Assembly: GCA_951812925.1 (NCBI GenBank)
Contig: OX638371.1
Span: 113,235,124 to 113,299,123, forward strand
DNA length: 64,000 bases
Direction of reading: 5' to 3'
DNA from: Calliopum simillimum
Lineage: Eukaryota > Arthropoda > Insecta > Diptera > Lauxaniidae
A program made the translations under genes and the position numbers. Of this stretch, positions 26,901 to 39,100 are shown piece after piece. Positions within the stretch are counted from its first letter, which is position 1; every line of letters starts with the position of its first letter. Under the pieces are notes generated by a model. It ran no database searches. It saw nothing but the letters and a program-made list of their open reading frames with translations, and was not told where the DNA came from.

Positions 26901-29900
26901 AAAAGTTTACTTAATCATTTTGAGACTAAAATTTTATTTTAATTACACAGTCCCGCATGAGTTTTCCTCTCTGAATTCTAAAAAACGATTTCTATAGTTT
27001 TAAGTGTGCTGATTACGAGAAAAATAGTGGAAAAATTCCAGCACGTCACCATTCTCAGTAATTTAAGTTTCACTTAAGTGCCTTTTTTGTATATACAAGA
27101 CTACCACGCCTATAATTCTGAACGTATCAAAACCATATTTGCAGCAGATGTTTTTTTGAGGTGCATAAAGTGAGCTATGCAGGTGTGACGAATTTCGATG
27201 TTTTTTGGTTGGGAATTTCGAGCTATTTTCGAGCTTTTCAACAATAATTTCGAGCTGTCTGGGAAATTTTCCATTTTCCGGAAAAGCGGAAAAATTGTTC
27301 TGCATAGCTTAGTTTATTTTTTCAGCCAGACGAATCCGCGGGAAGAGTTAGCGATGAAATCTTTTTACGCAGGAATTTCGAGCTACTTTCGAGCTAATTT
27401 TGAGCTGGAATCATTTTCCGGAAAACTCCCAATTTTCCCGGAAAATCCCAAAAAAACTTTTTTTATGGCTAACTTTATTTTTTTCAGCCAGACGAATCCG
27501 CGGGAACAGTAAGGGATGAAATCTTTTAACGCAGGAATTTCAAGCTACTTTCGAGCTGACCTTGAATGAGGTATTTTCCTTAAATTTCCCCGGAAAATCA
27601 CGAAAAACTAAAAATTTTTTTTTTCCCTGTGTTATGTCCGCATATTATTATTATTATGTCCGAAAGTTTTTCGCGGATCAGCCTATAATATATCCAACAC
27701 CTAGTTTGCTAGCCACAGTAATTTTACATAAGAGTAGGGGTAAGTGGGCGGCCTGCGGCCGCAGCTCAGGATTTAAAACTCCCAAAAATCCAACACCGGC
27801 TTCGCGGCGGCCTTCGGCCGCGGATCAGTAGGTAATATATACAATTATTTGCGGACATAACACCCATTTACGAAATGGGGATTATGTCATGGCACCGTAA
27901 TAAAAAAAGATTTTTTGGGATTTTCCGGGAAAGTTTGGGGTTTTCCGGAAAACACTTTTCGTTTTTGATGAGCTCGAAACTAGCTCCAAATTCGTGTGTT
28001 AAATGATATGATCGCGAAATATTCTCATGGGTTCGTCTGGCTGGAAAAATAAAGCAAGCCTTTAAAAAATTTTTTGGGATTTTCCGAGGAAATTTAAGGA
28101 AAACACTTCATTCAAGGTCAGCTCGAAAGTAGCTCAAAATTCCTGCATTCAAAGATTTCATCCCTTACTATTCCCGCGGATTCGTCTGGCTGAAAAAAAT
28201 AAAGTTAGCCATAAAAAATTTTTTTTTGGGATTTTTCGGGAAAATTGGGAGTTTTCCGGAAAATGCTTTTAGCTCAAAATTAGCTCGAAAGTAGCTCGAA
28301 ATTCCTGCGTAAAAAGATTTCATCGCTAACTCTTCCCGCGGATTCGTCTGGCTGAAAAAATAAATTCAGCTATGCAGAACAATTTTTCCGCTTTTCCGGA
28401 AAATGGAAAATTTCCCAGACAGCTCGAAATTATTGTTGAAAAGCTCGAAAATAGCTCGAAATTCCCAAACAAAAAACATCGAAATTCGTCACACCTGCAT
28501 AGCTCACTTTATAAACCTGTTTTTTTGGTGCTCCAACACATTTATAAAAAATATGGGATCAATTGGATAAGGGGCTGTTGTACCCTTCATACAAAAAAAC
28601 TCTAAACAACTCCTTCGCCTATACCAGTAAGTATATTGAAACCATATTAATACCATATATCCGCCTGATATTCCGACAGATTTGTCTTGATAATGGGGGT
28701 AATTGAATGAAAGTACAGTGCGCTCGGTATGCAAAGAAAACATACCAAAAACAAATAACATAAAACGCATTTCTACTTACTTTACCTAAATTATGAAACT
28801 TGATATCTGGGTGAATATACTGCATAGCAACTATCGAAAGGGCAGCACCAAAAAATGTATATGTTGCAAGAATGGTTAAAATATGTTGAGTATTTTAGGA
28901 GTGATATTGACATAAGCACAAACGATTGTATTAATAAGTTTTAAAATGCTGCACAGACGAACAAGGGTACCCCTCTTAAAAATACGAGAGTGATTTCCAA
29001 TGCATTTTTTGATGTTCAGCCCAAATCCGTTTACAGAATTTCTCTATCTCGTCAGAATTTCGAGAAATTTTAAAATAACAGTGAAAAACACACGATTTTT
29101 CATTATTTTTGAAGTTATGAAAATTGAAATATCTCAAAATCCTGACGTGATGGAAATAAACCATGTTCAGATTCGTTATAAGGAGGTCCCAAACCACTAT
29201 AATTGATTTCAAAAATCAAGAGAGGAAAAAAAAGTGTCGAATTTGCAGGCCTGTGTTATTTACATGTATAGCTTAGCGAAACTAAAAAAAACTAGCTAGT
29301 AAGGGTGTAACCTTTGGCCTGGCCAAACATTAAATACCCTACACAGCAGTATTTTGAAAGTTTTGCTTATATGGGAGGTGCCACGCCCTCTTGTCCAAAT
29401 TCACCCAGTTTTTTCTCAGAGTTTAAACTTATAGTTCTTAGCATTTGAGTGAAATTTGGTTGGATTATCTCAAAAAATGTTTTCAGTATAGCGTTTTGAA
29501 CCTTTTGCTTCCATGGGAGGTGCCACGCCCTCTTGTCCAAATTCACCCAGTTTTTTTTTTCAGAGTTTAAACTTATAGCTCTTAGCATTTGAGTGAAGTT
29601 TGGTTGGATCATCTCAAAAAATGTTTTCAGTATAGCGTTTTAAACTGTTTGCTTATATGGGAGGTGCCACGCCTTCTTGTCCAAATTCACCCAGTTTTTT
29701 TTTCAGAGTTTAAACTTATAGTTTTTAGCATTTGAGTAAAATTAAGTTTGATTATCTCAAAAAACGCTTTCAGTATAGCGTTTAGAAGTTTTCGATTATA
29801 TGGGAGGTGCCACGCCCTCTTGTCTGAATTCTCCTGGTTTTTGTTCAGAGCTTGCGCTTACAATTCGTAGTATTTCTATGTATTTTGGTTGCATTGTCGT

Positions 29901-30097
29901 AAAAAAAACTCAAAAAGTTGCATTTTGAATATATTTTTTGTATGGGCGGTAGGCGTGTCCGTTGACCGATTTCGCTCATTTTCAATCCCCCGAGCTAACT
30001 TTGACAACGAAGACTGTGCACAAAATTTCATTGAATTATCTTGCTTAGTTTTCCCAAAAAGTGTATTTCCACACACAGCACCCAGCCAGCCAGCCAC

Positions 30098-30133
<36 letters not shown>

Positions 30134-33100
30134 ACAGACGGACATGGCTATATCGACTCAGGAGGTGACGCTGATCAAGAATATATATACTTTTCTATAT
30201 CTGCCACGCCTCCTTCTCTGCGTTACAAACGGAAGGACAAAGTGAATATACCCTGGGTGTAGGGTATAAAAAGAAACATATGGAAAGTTCATGTTCATTT
30301 TTAAAAAAAAGGTTCCAGAAATTAAGGTCATCATATTCCAAATCTTCAATTAACAAAAAAGCAAAAAAAAATAGGTAGGAACAAAATAAGGCATGTTTTG
30401 GAACATTACCAAGATTCACCCATATGTAGGTATATTGAAAAACCGAAATGTTTGCGAAAGTAACAATAAGTATTAAAAAAGACTAACATGATGAGAAATT
30501 GGAAAAGTTTTACGAAAATTTAAAAATATTTGAGAGCTCGATATACCTCAAAAATGTTGATAATATCAAAAATGTTTGGGGAAGTGGAAAAATTGGGAAA
30601 AGTTCAGAAAATGAAACAATATTGAAAAAGTGGAAAGTTGTAGAGAATTTTAAATTTGACTTTCAGCGTTTTTTTTTTTTTTTTTTTATTTCGATCTACA
30701 GATTTAAAATCTTACAGACTAATACAATAAGTAAGTTTTGAAGCAACCAAAAATAAAAATAATTACTTATGTGAAAAATGTTATTGAACTTTAAGAATAA
30801 TGAAAAGTTTATCATCAGCACCACAGTTGATTAAAAACAACAAAAACAGCAAAAGAACAGAACTAAAACGATAGGATGACCTTTTGATTGTGCTTATTTG
30901 TTTTGGCACACGATATCTGAATAGATGGTTGGACTGGGCTGGGTTGGATCATCGAATGGTGCCGGCAAATTTGTTCGTTTACTTTCTGTTGCTCAGCTAT
31001 GTAAACGTTTGATTAAAAGGGATTTCGAAAACAAATAACAGTTGAAATATATGTACATTTGGGTTCTCGTTTTTTGTATTTTTTGCAGTGTTATATGCTG
31101 TCGTTGACAAAGTTTATTCAGCTCTATTACAATTTCTCTTTTTTTGTGATTTTTTTTCTTTTGCGTTTTGTTGTTGTCAGTTCAATTTCGTTTGCATTTC
31201 GTTACAGTGTTAGTTTTCTCATCCTCATTTTTTATTTTTTTTATTGTACTTGTCCAAACTCCTACATTTGAAATAACAAATTTTCATTCCCTAAGGATCA
31301 ACATTTCCAATTGAGTTTTTGACTTTTGATTTTTTTTCTCACATTTTCAGAACAAACTTTTTTTTTTTTGGTTTTGTAATCAACTGCTATTTGATCTTTT
31401 AGTTTTCATTATTTTTTCTTTTGTTTTTATATAATTCAAAGTGTAAACTATGCTTTGGATAATGCAAATGCATTACTTAAGGGAAGTGTCAACATTTTTC
31501 GCATTTTCTTTAATGCTCCGAAAAAATTTCTTCAACATTTTTTCATTGAAAAACACACAACTTTAAGATTTCCAGAATCCTTGTAAACTTGTGTGGAACA
31601 TTTTTTTTTTTTTTAACAGAATTTTTTAATTTACTCTTGTTTACACAAATGACAACAAATTCAACTACAAGTTTAAGTCTACTCGCAGATACAAATGTAT
31701 GTACACGTCTTACGTATCATATAAACCATAAGCTCATACACTGAGAGATTAATGACACATAATGGTCGGAAAACTTGAAATGTTCTATTTGGTGTTTTTT
31801 CAATATATCTACCGAACGAAGCCAAATTTCGATAGTTTTTATGGAAAACTTTTTGTAAAAAATTAAATTTTCCATCGAAATAGTTTATTTAAAAAAAAAT
31901 TTTAAAAAAATTTCTGATACTAAAAATGTTAAAAACAAACAAAAATAAAAATTTCGAATTCTTGTGTTTTTTACACTTGCCTAAGGATTTTTAGTAAGTA
32001 GATAGTTTAAGGACAATAGCATCCAACGGGCTGGACAAACTATCGCGCAACTACTTTTTAAAGAGTTGGACTGTCAAATCTTATCAATAAAAGGAAACAG
32101 CTGATCGTGAGTAAAAACGGAATGGTGGAATGTAAGTTCCGATGATGGTATCATTCTCTAGTAACCCAACCGGCCACAAGGTAAGACGTGTTTTTCAAAT
32201 ATTTTAACCATCCGTGGATGAAATTGAGACTTTCAAGCAAAACCCAGTACATACGTATCTGTGGACACTCAAAAAACAATTTCATAACCTTTTCAATTTT
32301 TACGCTTGGAAAAAGTTAATTTTCAAATGTTTTCATAACCAATTTTCAAACGTTTGGAAAATATTATGTTTTTATTATTTTTAAAATTGATTTCAAAAGT
32401 TTCAATAATCATTTTCCAAACATTTGAAAAAATTTTTATTTTATTTTTTCAATGACATATCGAGCTAAGTAAAACACAAGGCATTTGAATCATAACTAGC
32501 ACGTTAGGTCAGTTGGTAAGATTGTCGACTCATAATTTGGAAGTCATAGGTTCGATTCTCAGTAAATACCCATTTTTTTTTTATTTTAAATTAAATATTA
32601 AATGAACTTTATAAATACTAACAAAATGTTAATTGAAAAGTTAAAAAACAATTTAAAAATATTGTATAAAAACATTTATAATAAGCTTGCTCCAAATGAT
32701 TTTCACAAGCTTGCTTTGAAGGTTCCAGTTTCGATTATTAAATAATTAAAATTCAAGAATTTCCAAACATTAAGCAAGTTAATTTCCAAACGAAATGTTT
32801 GCTTCAATAAGCGTATAATAAGATAATTTCCAAACGTTTTTGTTTGTTGGGCAGTGACCAAGACCGTAATCTTTGTTTTCTGAAAAATTCCTTGACCTGA
32901 CCCGAGAGTGTAGCGGTAGCGCGGGCTCTCGTGAACAAACAAGACCGACAAAGACAGGTTAGTAGAGCACAAACGGGATGGAGCGGTGGCGCGACTCTCT
33001 TGAATCCTGACGTCTGGACAGAAACACAGACCGGTGACGCGACAAGTCTACAAGGAGGTAGTGGTGTCACGACTCCTGAATCGGTTGTTATTCATGACTT

Positions 33101-36100
33101 ACAGATATCCCCATCATCTATACTTAACCCACTTGTCACCCGTATTACTAAGCTTGTATTTTAATATATCTTAAGAGAGCTTTTCAGGGAAAGTATAACT
33201 AGTAAAATAAAATTGTGAAATAACACCCGGGAATTTGTAAAAAGTGTTTCCTTCCTTGGCGGGGAAATAAATTTTTGTATACGAACCCTGGGCACCGAAG
33301 GCTACACCCCGTCTAGCGGCAAAAAAGGTTAGTTACAATAGTAAACCTATAAATGTCCTCGATCCAGATACAAAATATTTTTGCAATATAAAGTCTATTT
33401 AACGAGGTTCTTTAAAAATTTGTTTCGAAGTAACGCATTTGTCAAAATTTTAAAGCTCTCTAGCTTGTTAGCCAGACTTTATACTGTAAAGACATTTTGT
33501 AAAACATGCAAGATTTAAATTAAAAAAAATTCCACTACTAAATTTTCCACTCCGTGCTTTTCCACTGTGTACTCTTTCAGTACACCTACATATAACGAAA
33601 AACGAAACGAAATGAAAAAAAAAAAATGCCGTGCAAACTTTTGATCATCAGACATCGACCGACGACGACTACTTACCAAACATCGTAGAGCATATAGTAA
33701 TCCTGCCTTTGAAGTGCCTTATTGAAGGAATCAGCAGCAGCAACGTTACCACCATCACCACCACTACCGAAAGCGTCCGCCATTCGCCAGGGACAACATC
33801 GACGACGACGACGACGACGATACTTTGCCAATATTAGTTCAGTATTTATATTGATGTTGATTTTTTCTAGAAACTTTTCAATAATCTCCATGTCGTTCTC
33901 AGTATCAGCGGCGGCAGAGGGTTCGTTAGACGTTGCATAGCGTCGTTGTTGACGGTTGTTGCCAGCAACATATTTGCGTGGCTGCTGCTGCTGCTGCATT
34001 GACTTGGCAGCAACAAAACGATTGGCAACAGTTTTTGAATTGATGTTCGTGGCAGCAATAATATCCTGTTTTTTCACTTCATCATTGTTGTTGTTGTTAT
34101 TGCTAGGAATTTGTTGTTGTTGTCGATTAAATGCATAATCCTCCTCAATCAAGAGCCAATGATATGTTGAGTTGAAGAGCCCTTTGTTAGAAGCCTGCAC
34201 AGTTGTTGTTATTGTCATTGTAATGAATATTTTTTGTTGTTGTTGCCAATGGTAAAGTTGTAACACACAAATCGTCAGCGAAACGGCGACGACGTCCATT
34301 GAGAAAATGTTGTCATCGACATTGTTATGTTGCAAATCATTACAAAAAGAAAAAAAGAACATTTTTTTTAAACAGAATTTAAAAGAAAATTAAATGGGTA
34401 GTCAAGCAAAAGCGGAAAAAAATTTTATTTTTGTGGAGGAACACTCAAACAGAGGATGAAAGCCTTTTTTCTGACATTGTCATCAGCATTAACAATCGTG
34501 ACAAGGATAATTGGACAGATTTACTCTGAAAGCAGAGCAGCGCTACCTGGCAGCAACATTGATTTCCTTTTTTTATATTCGATTTTGCTTTTGGTTTTTT
34601 CAAATCACATCATTTACAGTCAGTTTGTCAATAATTCAACAGATTTTGGCAGCACTCGAGCAAAAAATGTCAAAAAGCAGTGGAGCAGGTGGAGGCCGTA
34701 CATGTGACGTAGATTTGGTTTCATCTTTCTGCATTGGCTTAAGCCTCGAAATGACTTTATTTGTCAATGTTAAATATTTTCGAAAATTAATAGAAATCAG
34801 CGGTATGTTCTGTTTGCCGTAAACAAAAAATTTACCGAAATTGCACTAAAAATACTAAGGTCGAAGAAATATTAGAGGAGGTTAAAGGTTCTAGCTACAC
34901 AACTTGCCCGATGGAATATTTTTGTGAAGATTGTCAACTTTGTTAGTACATCTCACATATTATCTACAATATGGAGCAAAAGTAATCTAACGAACCTTTT
35001 TGCCGCTAGCCGTGGTGTAGCCGTCGGTGCCCAGGGTTCGTATAGAAGTATTTATTCCCCGCCGCCGAGAGAAACACTTTCCACAATTTTCACTGGTTTT
35101 ATTGTTCACTTTATTCTTAACCTGAAAAGCACTATTAAAATATCTAGAATATACACTTAGTGCTAGGGGTGACCAATGGACTGAAGAATGGGTGAATGAA
35201 ATGTATAAATTTAATGGAGGAATAAATCAACCAATCTAGGAGTCGTGCCACCACTGCCTCCCCGTAAACTTGTCGAGTCGCGGCACCGCTGCTTCTTGTT
35301 GTTCTCTGCTAACCCGTACTCGTCTGTCTGATTAGTCTCGCGAGGTCTGGAATTTTTCCGAAAAGAACAAAGCCTACGGTCCCACTCACTGTCCACTGAT
35401 ACGGATTTCCCTTGAAAGTCTTCGTTTTGTCCAAGAATGGTTGAAGTATTCTTAGAACAGGTCTTACCTCGTTGCCGGCTTAGTAACTAGAGAGCGATAC
35501 CATCACCAGAACTTACATTCCACCATTCCATTTACATCCACGATCAGCTGTTTCCTTTTCATCGATATCATTTGACAGTTGGCACTCACTATATTGAGAC
35601 CAGGGTTGCTGCTGCACGCGATAATTCAACAATTCTCGCCTAAACCAAACAGTTGCATGATAGTTTGGCAAGCCCGTTTGATGCGATTGACCTAAAACTA
35701 TCTACTTACTAATCCTTAGTTTTTAAATTAATTCTAGTCTTATTTAACTAGATATTCATTGCTTAGTTAAGCCATAATTAGTTCTTAAAATTATTTATAC
35801 TTTGAATACGAGTAATTATTGAGAAGATGTGGACACAAATGAGGCTTCCGATTTGTGTCCTCACAGTAATGTCACAATGTAAACTAGCTGCCATTTCACA
35901 GAAAGTTTTGTTTAAGGTGCAAAATTGTTTACATTAATTTGAAAAAATATTATCGGTAAAATAACCATCTCTTGAGTTAATGAATATAAGTGTTTGTTTT
36001 ACGCAAACCATCTAGCTTCTAATTGGTTGGCATATTGTCAACTAATTTTCTAGGTGTCTACAATTCAAATGTGAAAGTATAATAACCCTTGAGGCCATTT

Positions 36101-39100
36101 GTGAAATTCATGGCACATTGGCATTCTGATATTACTTTTGCCTTTAACTTTCTAAGAGAGATAATATTTCAGTATTGAGAAAAATTTACGAATTCTAAAC
36201 TCATTCCACAAATATATTGACTTTTAGAATGGAATTTGACTGCCTGTACTTTGTGTAGAAAATAATTGAGTGCATTTTCGACATTGAAAATTAATTTCAA
36301 TCAACACGATTTGTTGCAACATTAACTGCAACATACATCCAATGGTTGAGTCCAAAATTGGTAAATGCCAAATTCTATTGACAGTTCAAATGAATGGTAC
36401 AAAATGTTACAACAACATCAAAATGAAAAGAACAACAAAACTATTGTTTGCTTTTAATCTCCAGAGTAACATATCAACAACAATAGGACAATGCAACAAA
36501 AACAAATTTCATGCCATCGGATACAAAATTCAATACACAATTAATATTTACAAGTGAAAGCCACAATAAATTCGATCTCGATAGCACACACCATACAAAT
36601 TTTATGGGGCCAAAAAACAAAGTGCTTGCTGATTGTAACTGATAGCCAAGGCTATGGACAAATCCACAGCACAACAAATTAAATATTTTGTTTGCCTTCC
36701 TTTGCAAAATTAAATTCTTGACCTCTCTGAACTCTAGCATATTGTGACGTAAGCACAAAATAATGCCATAACAATAATCAGAAGTAATAATTTGTATGGC
36801 CCCCACTGTACTTAAAGCTTATTGTGAATGTGCATAAAATTAATTTTCTGCCAAATCTGACTCATGTTTGAATCTTCTACAGGCTGCTTATTGCAAAAGC
36901 TTATGCAAGTTAGTTGAAGATAGTTTTAGGACAATCGCATCCAACGGGCTTGACAAACTATCGTGCAACCGCTTGACAAACAGTTGGACAAGAGTTGAGT
37001 GCAGCAGCAGCCCTGGTCCCGAAACAGTGAGTGCCAACTGTCAAATCTTATCAATAAAAGGAAACAGCTGATCGTGGATGAAAATGGAATAGTGGATTGC
37101 AAGTTCCGCCCGATCAAAAAAACTTGTCAAGTTCTTGTCATTGTATCAGAAATGTATATCAAAATGATATCAAAAATGTATCAGCCGCTGATATCCATTT
37201 TTTGTATATCATTTTGATATATTTTTGATATCATTGAATGACATGTCAATTTTGTATCAGAAATGTATATCAAAATGATATCAAAAATTTATCAGCCGCT
37301 GATATCCTTTTTTTGTATATCATTTTGATATATTTTTGATATCATTGAATGACATGTCAATTTTGTATCAGAAATGTATATCAAAATGATATCAAAAATT
37401 TATCAGCTGCTGATATGTCAAATTTAACGCTTTAGTTTGTGAATTTTATGGAAGACGAACGCGCAGCCAATTTTAGTGAAGAAAAAGTGAAAATATAATT
37501 ATAATATATAATAGAAATATAATTGAGTGCAAAAAACCCGACACTCCATTCAGTTGCTGCATGCAGCCTGTGGTTGGGAAAACAAAAAGTATGGAAACGG
37601 ACGAGCAGCCAATTTTAGTAAGAAGTGAATTTTCTAAGAAAACTTGTGAAAAAGCACAAAAATATAATTGAGTTAAAAAAACCGACACTTCATTCATTTG
37701 CTGCATGCGGGCAATTTCTAAAAACTTGCCGACGATCAAATACAATATTGCAAAATTTGGTTATGTCAATTTTGAATCAGAAATGGATATCAAAATGATA
37801 TACAAATTTTGTATATCATTGAAAACAACTAAAGATAGGTTAGCAGAGAATAACGGGGAGGCAGCGGTGGCGCGACTCTCTTGAATCCTGACGGGCGACG
37901 CAAACGTGCTAGTTCTACGGGGAGGTAGTAGTGGCACGACACCTGGTTCGGTTGACTTTGATATTTTACCCACATTTTCATTATTCATACATAGCACATT
38001 GGTCACACGTATTTCTAAGTTTATAGTTCAATATATTTTAAGAGTGCTTTACAGTAAAATAAAACCAATGAAAATTGTGAAAAGTGTTTCTTTCCTTGGC
38101 GGGTAATAAATTTTGTATACGAACCATGGGCACCGACGGCTACACCCTGACTAGCGGCAAAAAAGATTTGTTACAAAGCATGATTTAAAATTACTGTTAC
38201 TACGTATATTTAAACTATCAAATTATTTAGTTCTTTGTCTTTGATAGATTGCACAGGCACCAAGGAGAGGACTTCGGTGTTGATTTCGACTAATCATGGT
38301 CTTCTGGATATGAAAATAGTTCGCCAAATTTTTCTAGTTTTTATAAATATCTTTGCTCAAAAATGCAAAATTTTGCTGGTTTCAGATATATTTGAAGTTA
38401 TCACACCTACAGAAAACAGCATTATTAATTTGTACTAATGGCATCGTATAGCCATAATCTTCTTCAATAAGCTTTACTTTTCAACTTTGTCATTTAGGTC
38501 ATTCCGTTCCGAATTATCATCTATCGAAGAAAAGGTATTTTTAATTTTTTTTAGTTTGAAAAGCTGAAAGGTAAAGTTTAGTGAGAAAGATTATGGTTAT
38601 CCGACGACACGAGTATTAGCAAAAATGTATTTCGCTGTTTACTGCGTGATACCACTCCCAATATGCCTCAAAACAGCAATTTTCGCACTTTTGATGAAGA
38701 ATATCTTGAGAACTAAAATCAATTTAATTAAATAAATTATATCCTAGATTCTGAATAAACTTGGTCAATGAACTTTCGCATGGCATTGCCCTCAAATAAC
38801 CCAAAAGCGTAAGAAGAAACCACACACAGAGTACTCACCATTTCAATGAGTTTGCGACTCGCCTGACCGCATGACAAATCCAATACAACAATTTGACGTA
38901 AACGATCGCTGTGCAATGCATTCTCCAACCAATTTGCATTTGTGTAACCCGACGAGCCAAAACGACCCCGACGACGACTACCAACAAAAGGAGAAGAATT
39001 TCCAAAACCAGATGGCACTGCAACACCAACTCTGCTTGGCGCCGCAACAACATTGACATTGCGACGTTCATAACCATAGCCAGAAGCGGCACTTGAGCGA

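Larger units (their letters stand above)
31980..33337 (+). mobile_element. Solo-LTR-like repeat, copy 3 (interrupted)
   Basis: Runs from 'taaggatttttagtaagtag' through 'catccaacgggctggacaaa', 'gaaacagctgatcgtg', then resumes after a 586-bp insertion with 'agtgaccaagaccg', 'cttgacctgacccgagagtg', a 'ggaaataaattttt' polyadenylation-type signal and the end 'ggcaaaaaaggttagttaca'. The first ~110 bp of the complete copy are absent. Confidence 0.8.

Noticed and set aside
27063..28605. Two near-identical small 'proteins' on opposite strands (both beginning MQNNFSAFPENGKF)
   Set aside because: They are mirror translations of the arms of a fold-back element, not genes.
28781..28830. Exon-like minus-strand segment (AMQYIHPDIKFHNLGK) with a good GTAAGTAG donor
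   Set aside because: Considered as an IR exon between exons 2 and 4, but exon 3 at 25675-25519 fits content, order and phase exactly, and this piece would break the phase chain.
29889..30262. Plus-strand frames with Pro-Ala-Ser-Gln repeats
   Set aside because: They are read through a (CAGC)n microsatellite inside a transposable repeat.
32497..32570. Functional tRNA-Met gene
   Set aside because: The acceptor stem does not pair and the anticodon stem is mismatched; kept only as a tRNA-like sequence.
33722..34138. Plus-strand frames overlapping IR exon 2
   Set aside because: Antisense of the low-complexity exon.
34195..34362. ATG at 34362 as the start of a separate protein with exon 2
   Set aside because: A CAG acceptor before 34194 and the conserved motif starting right there show this is intron sequence that happens to be open.
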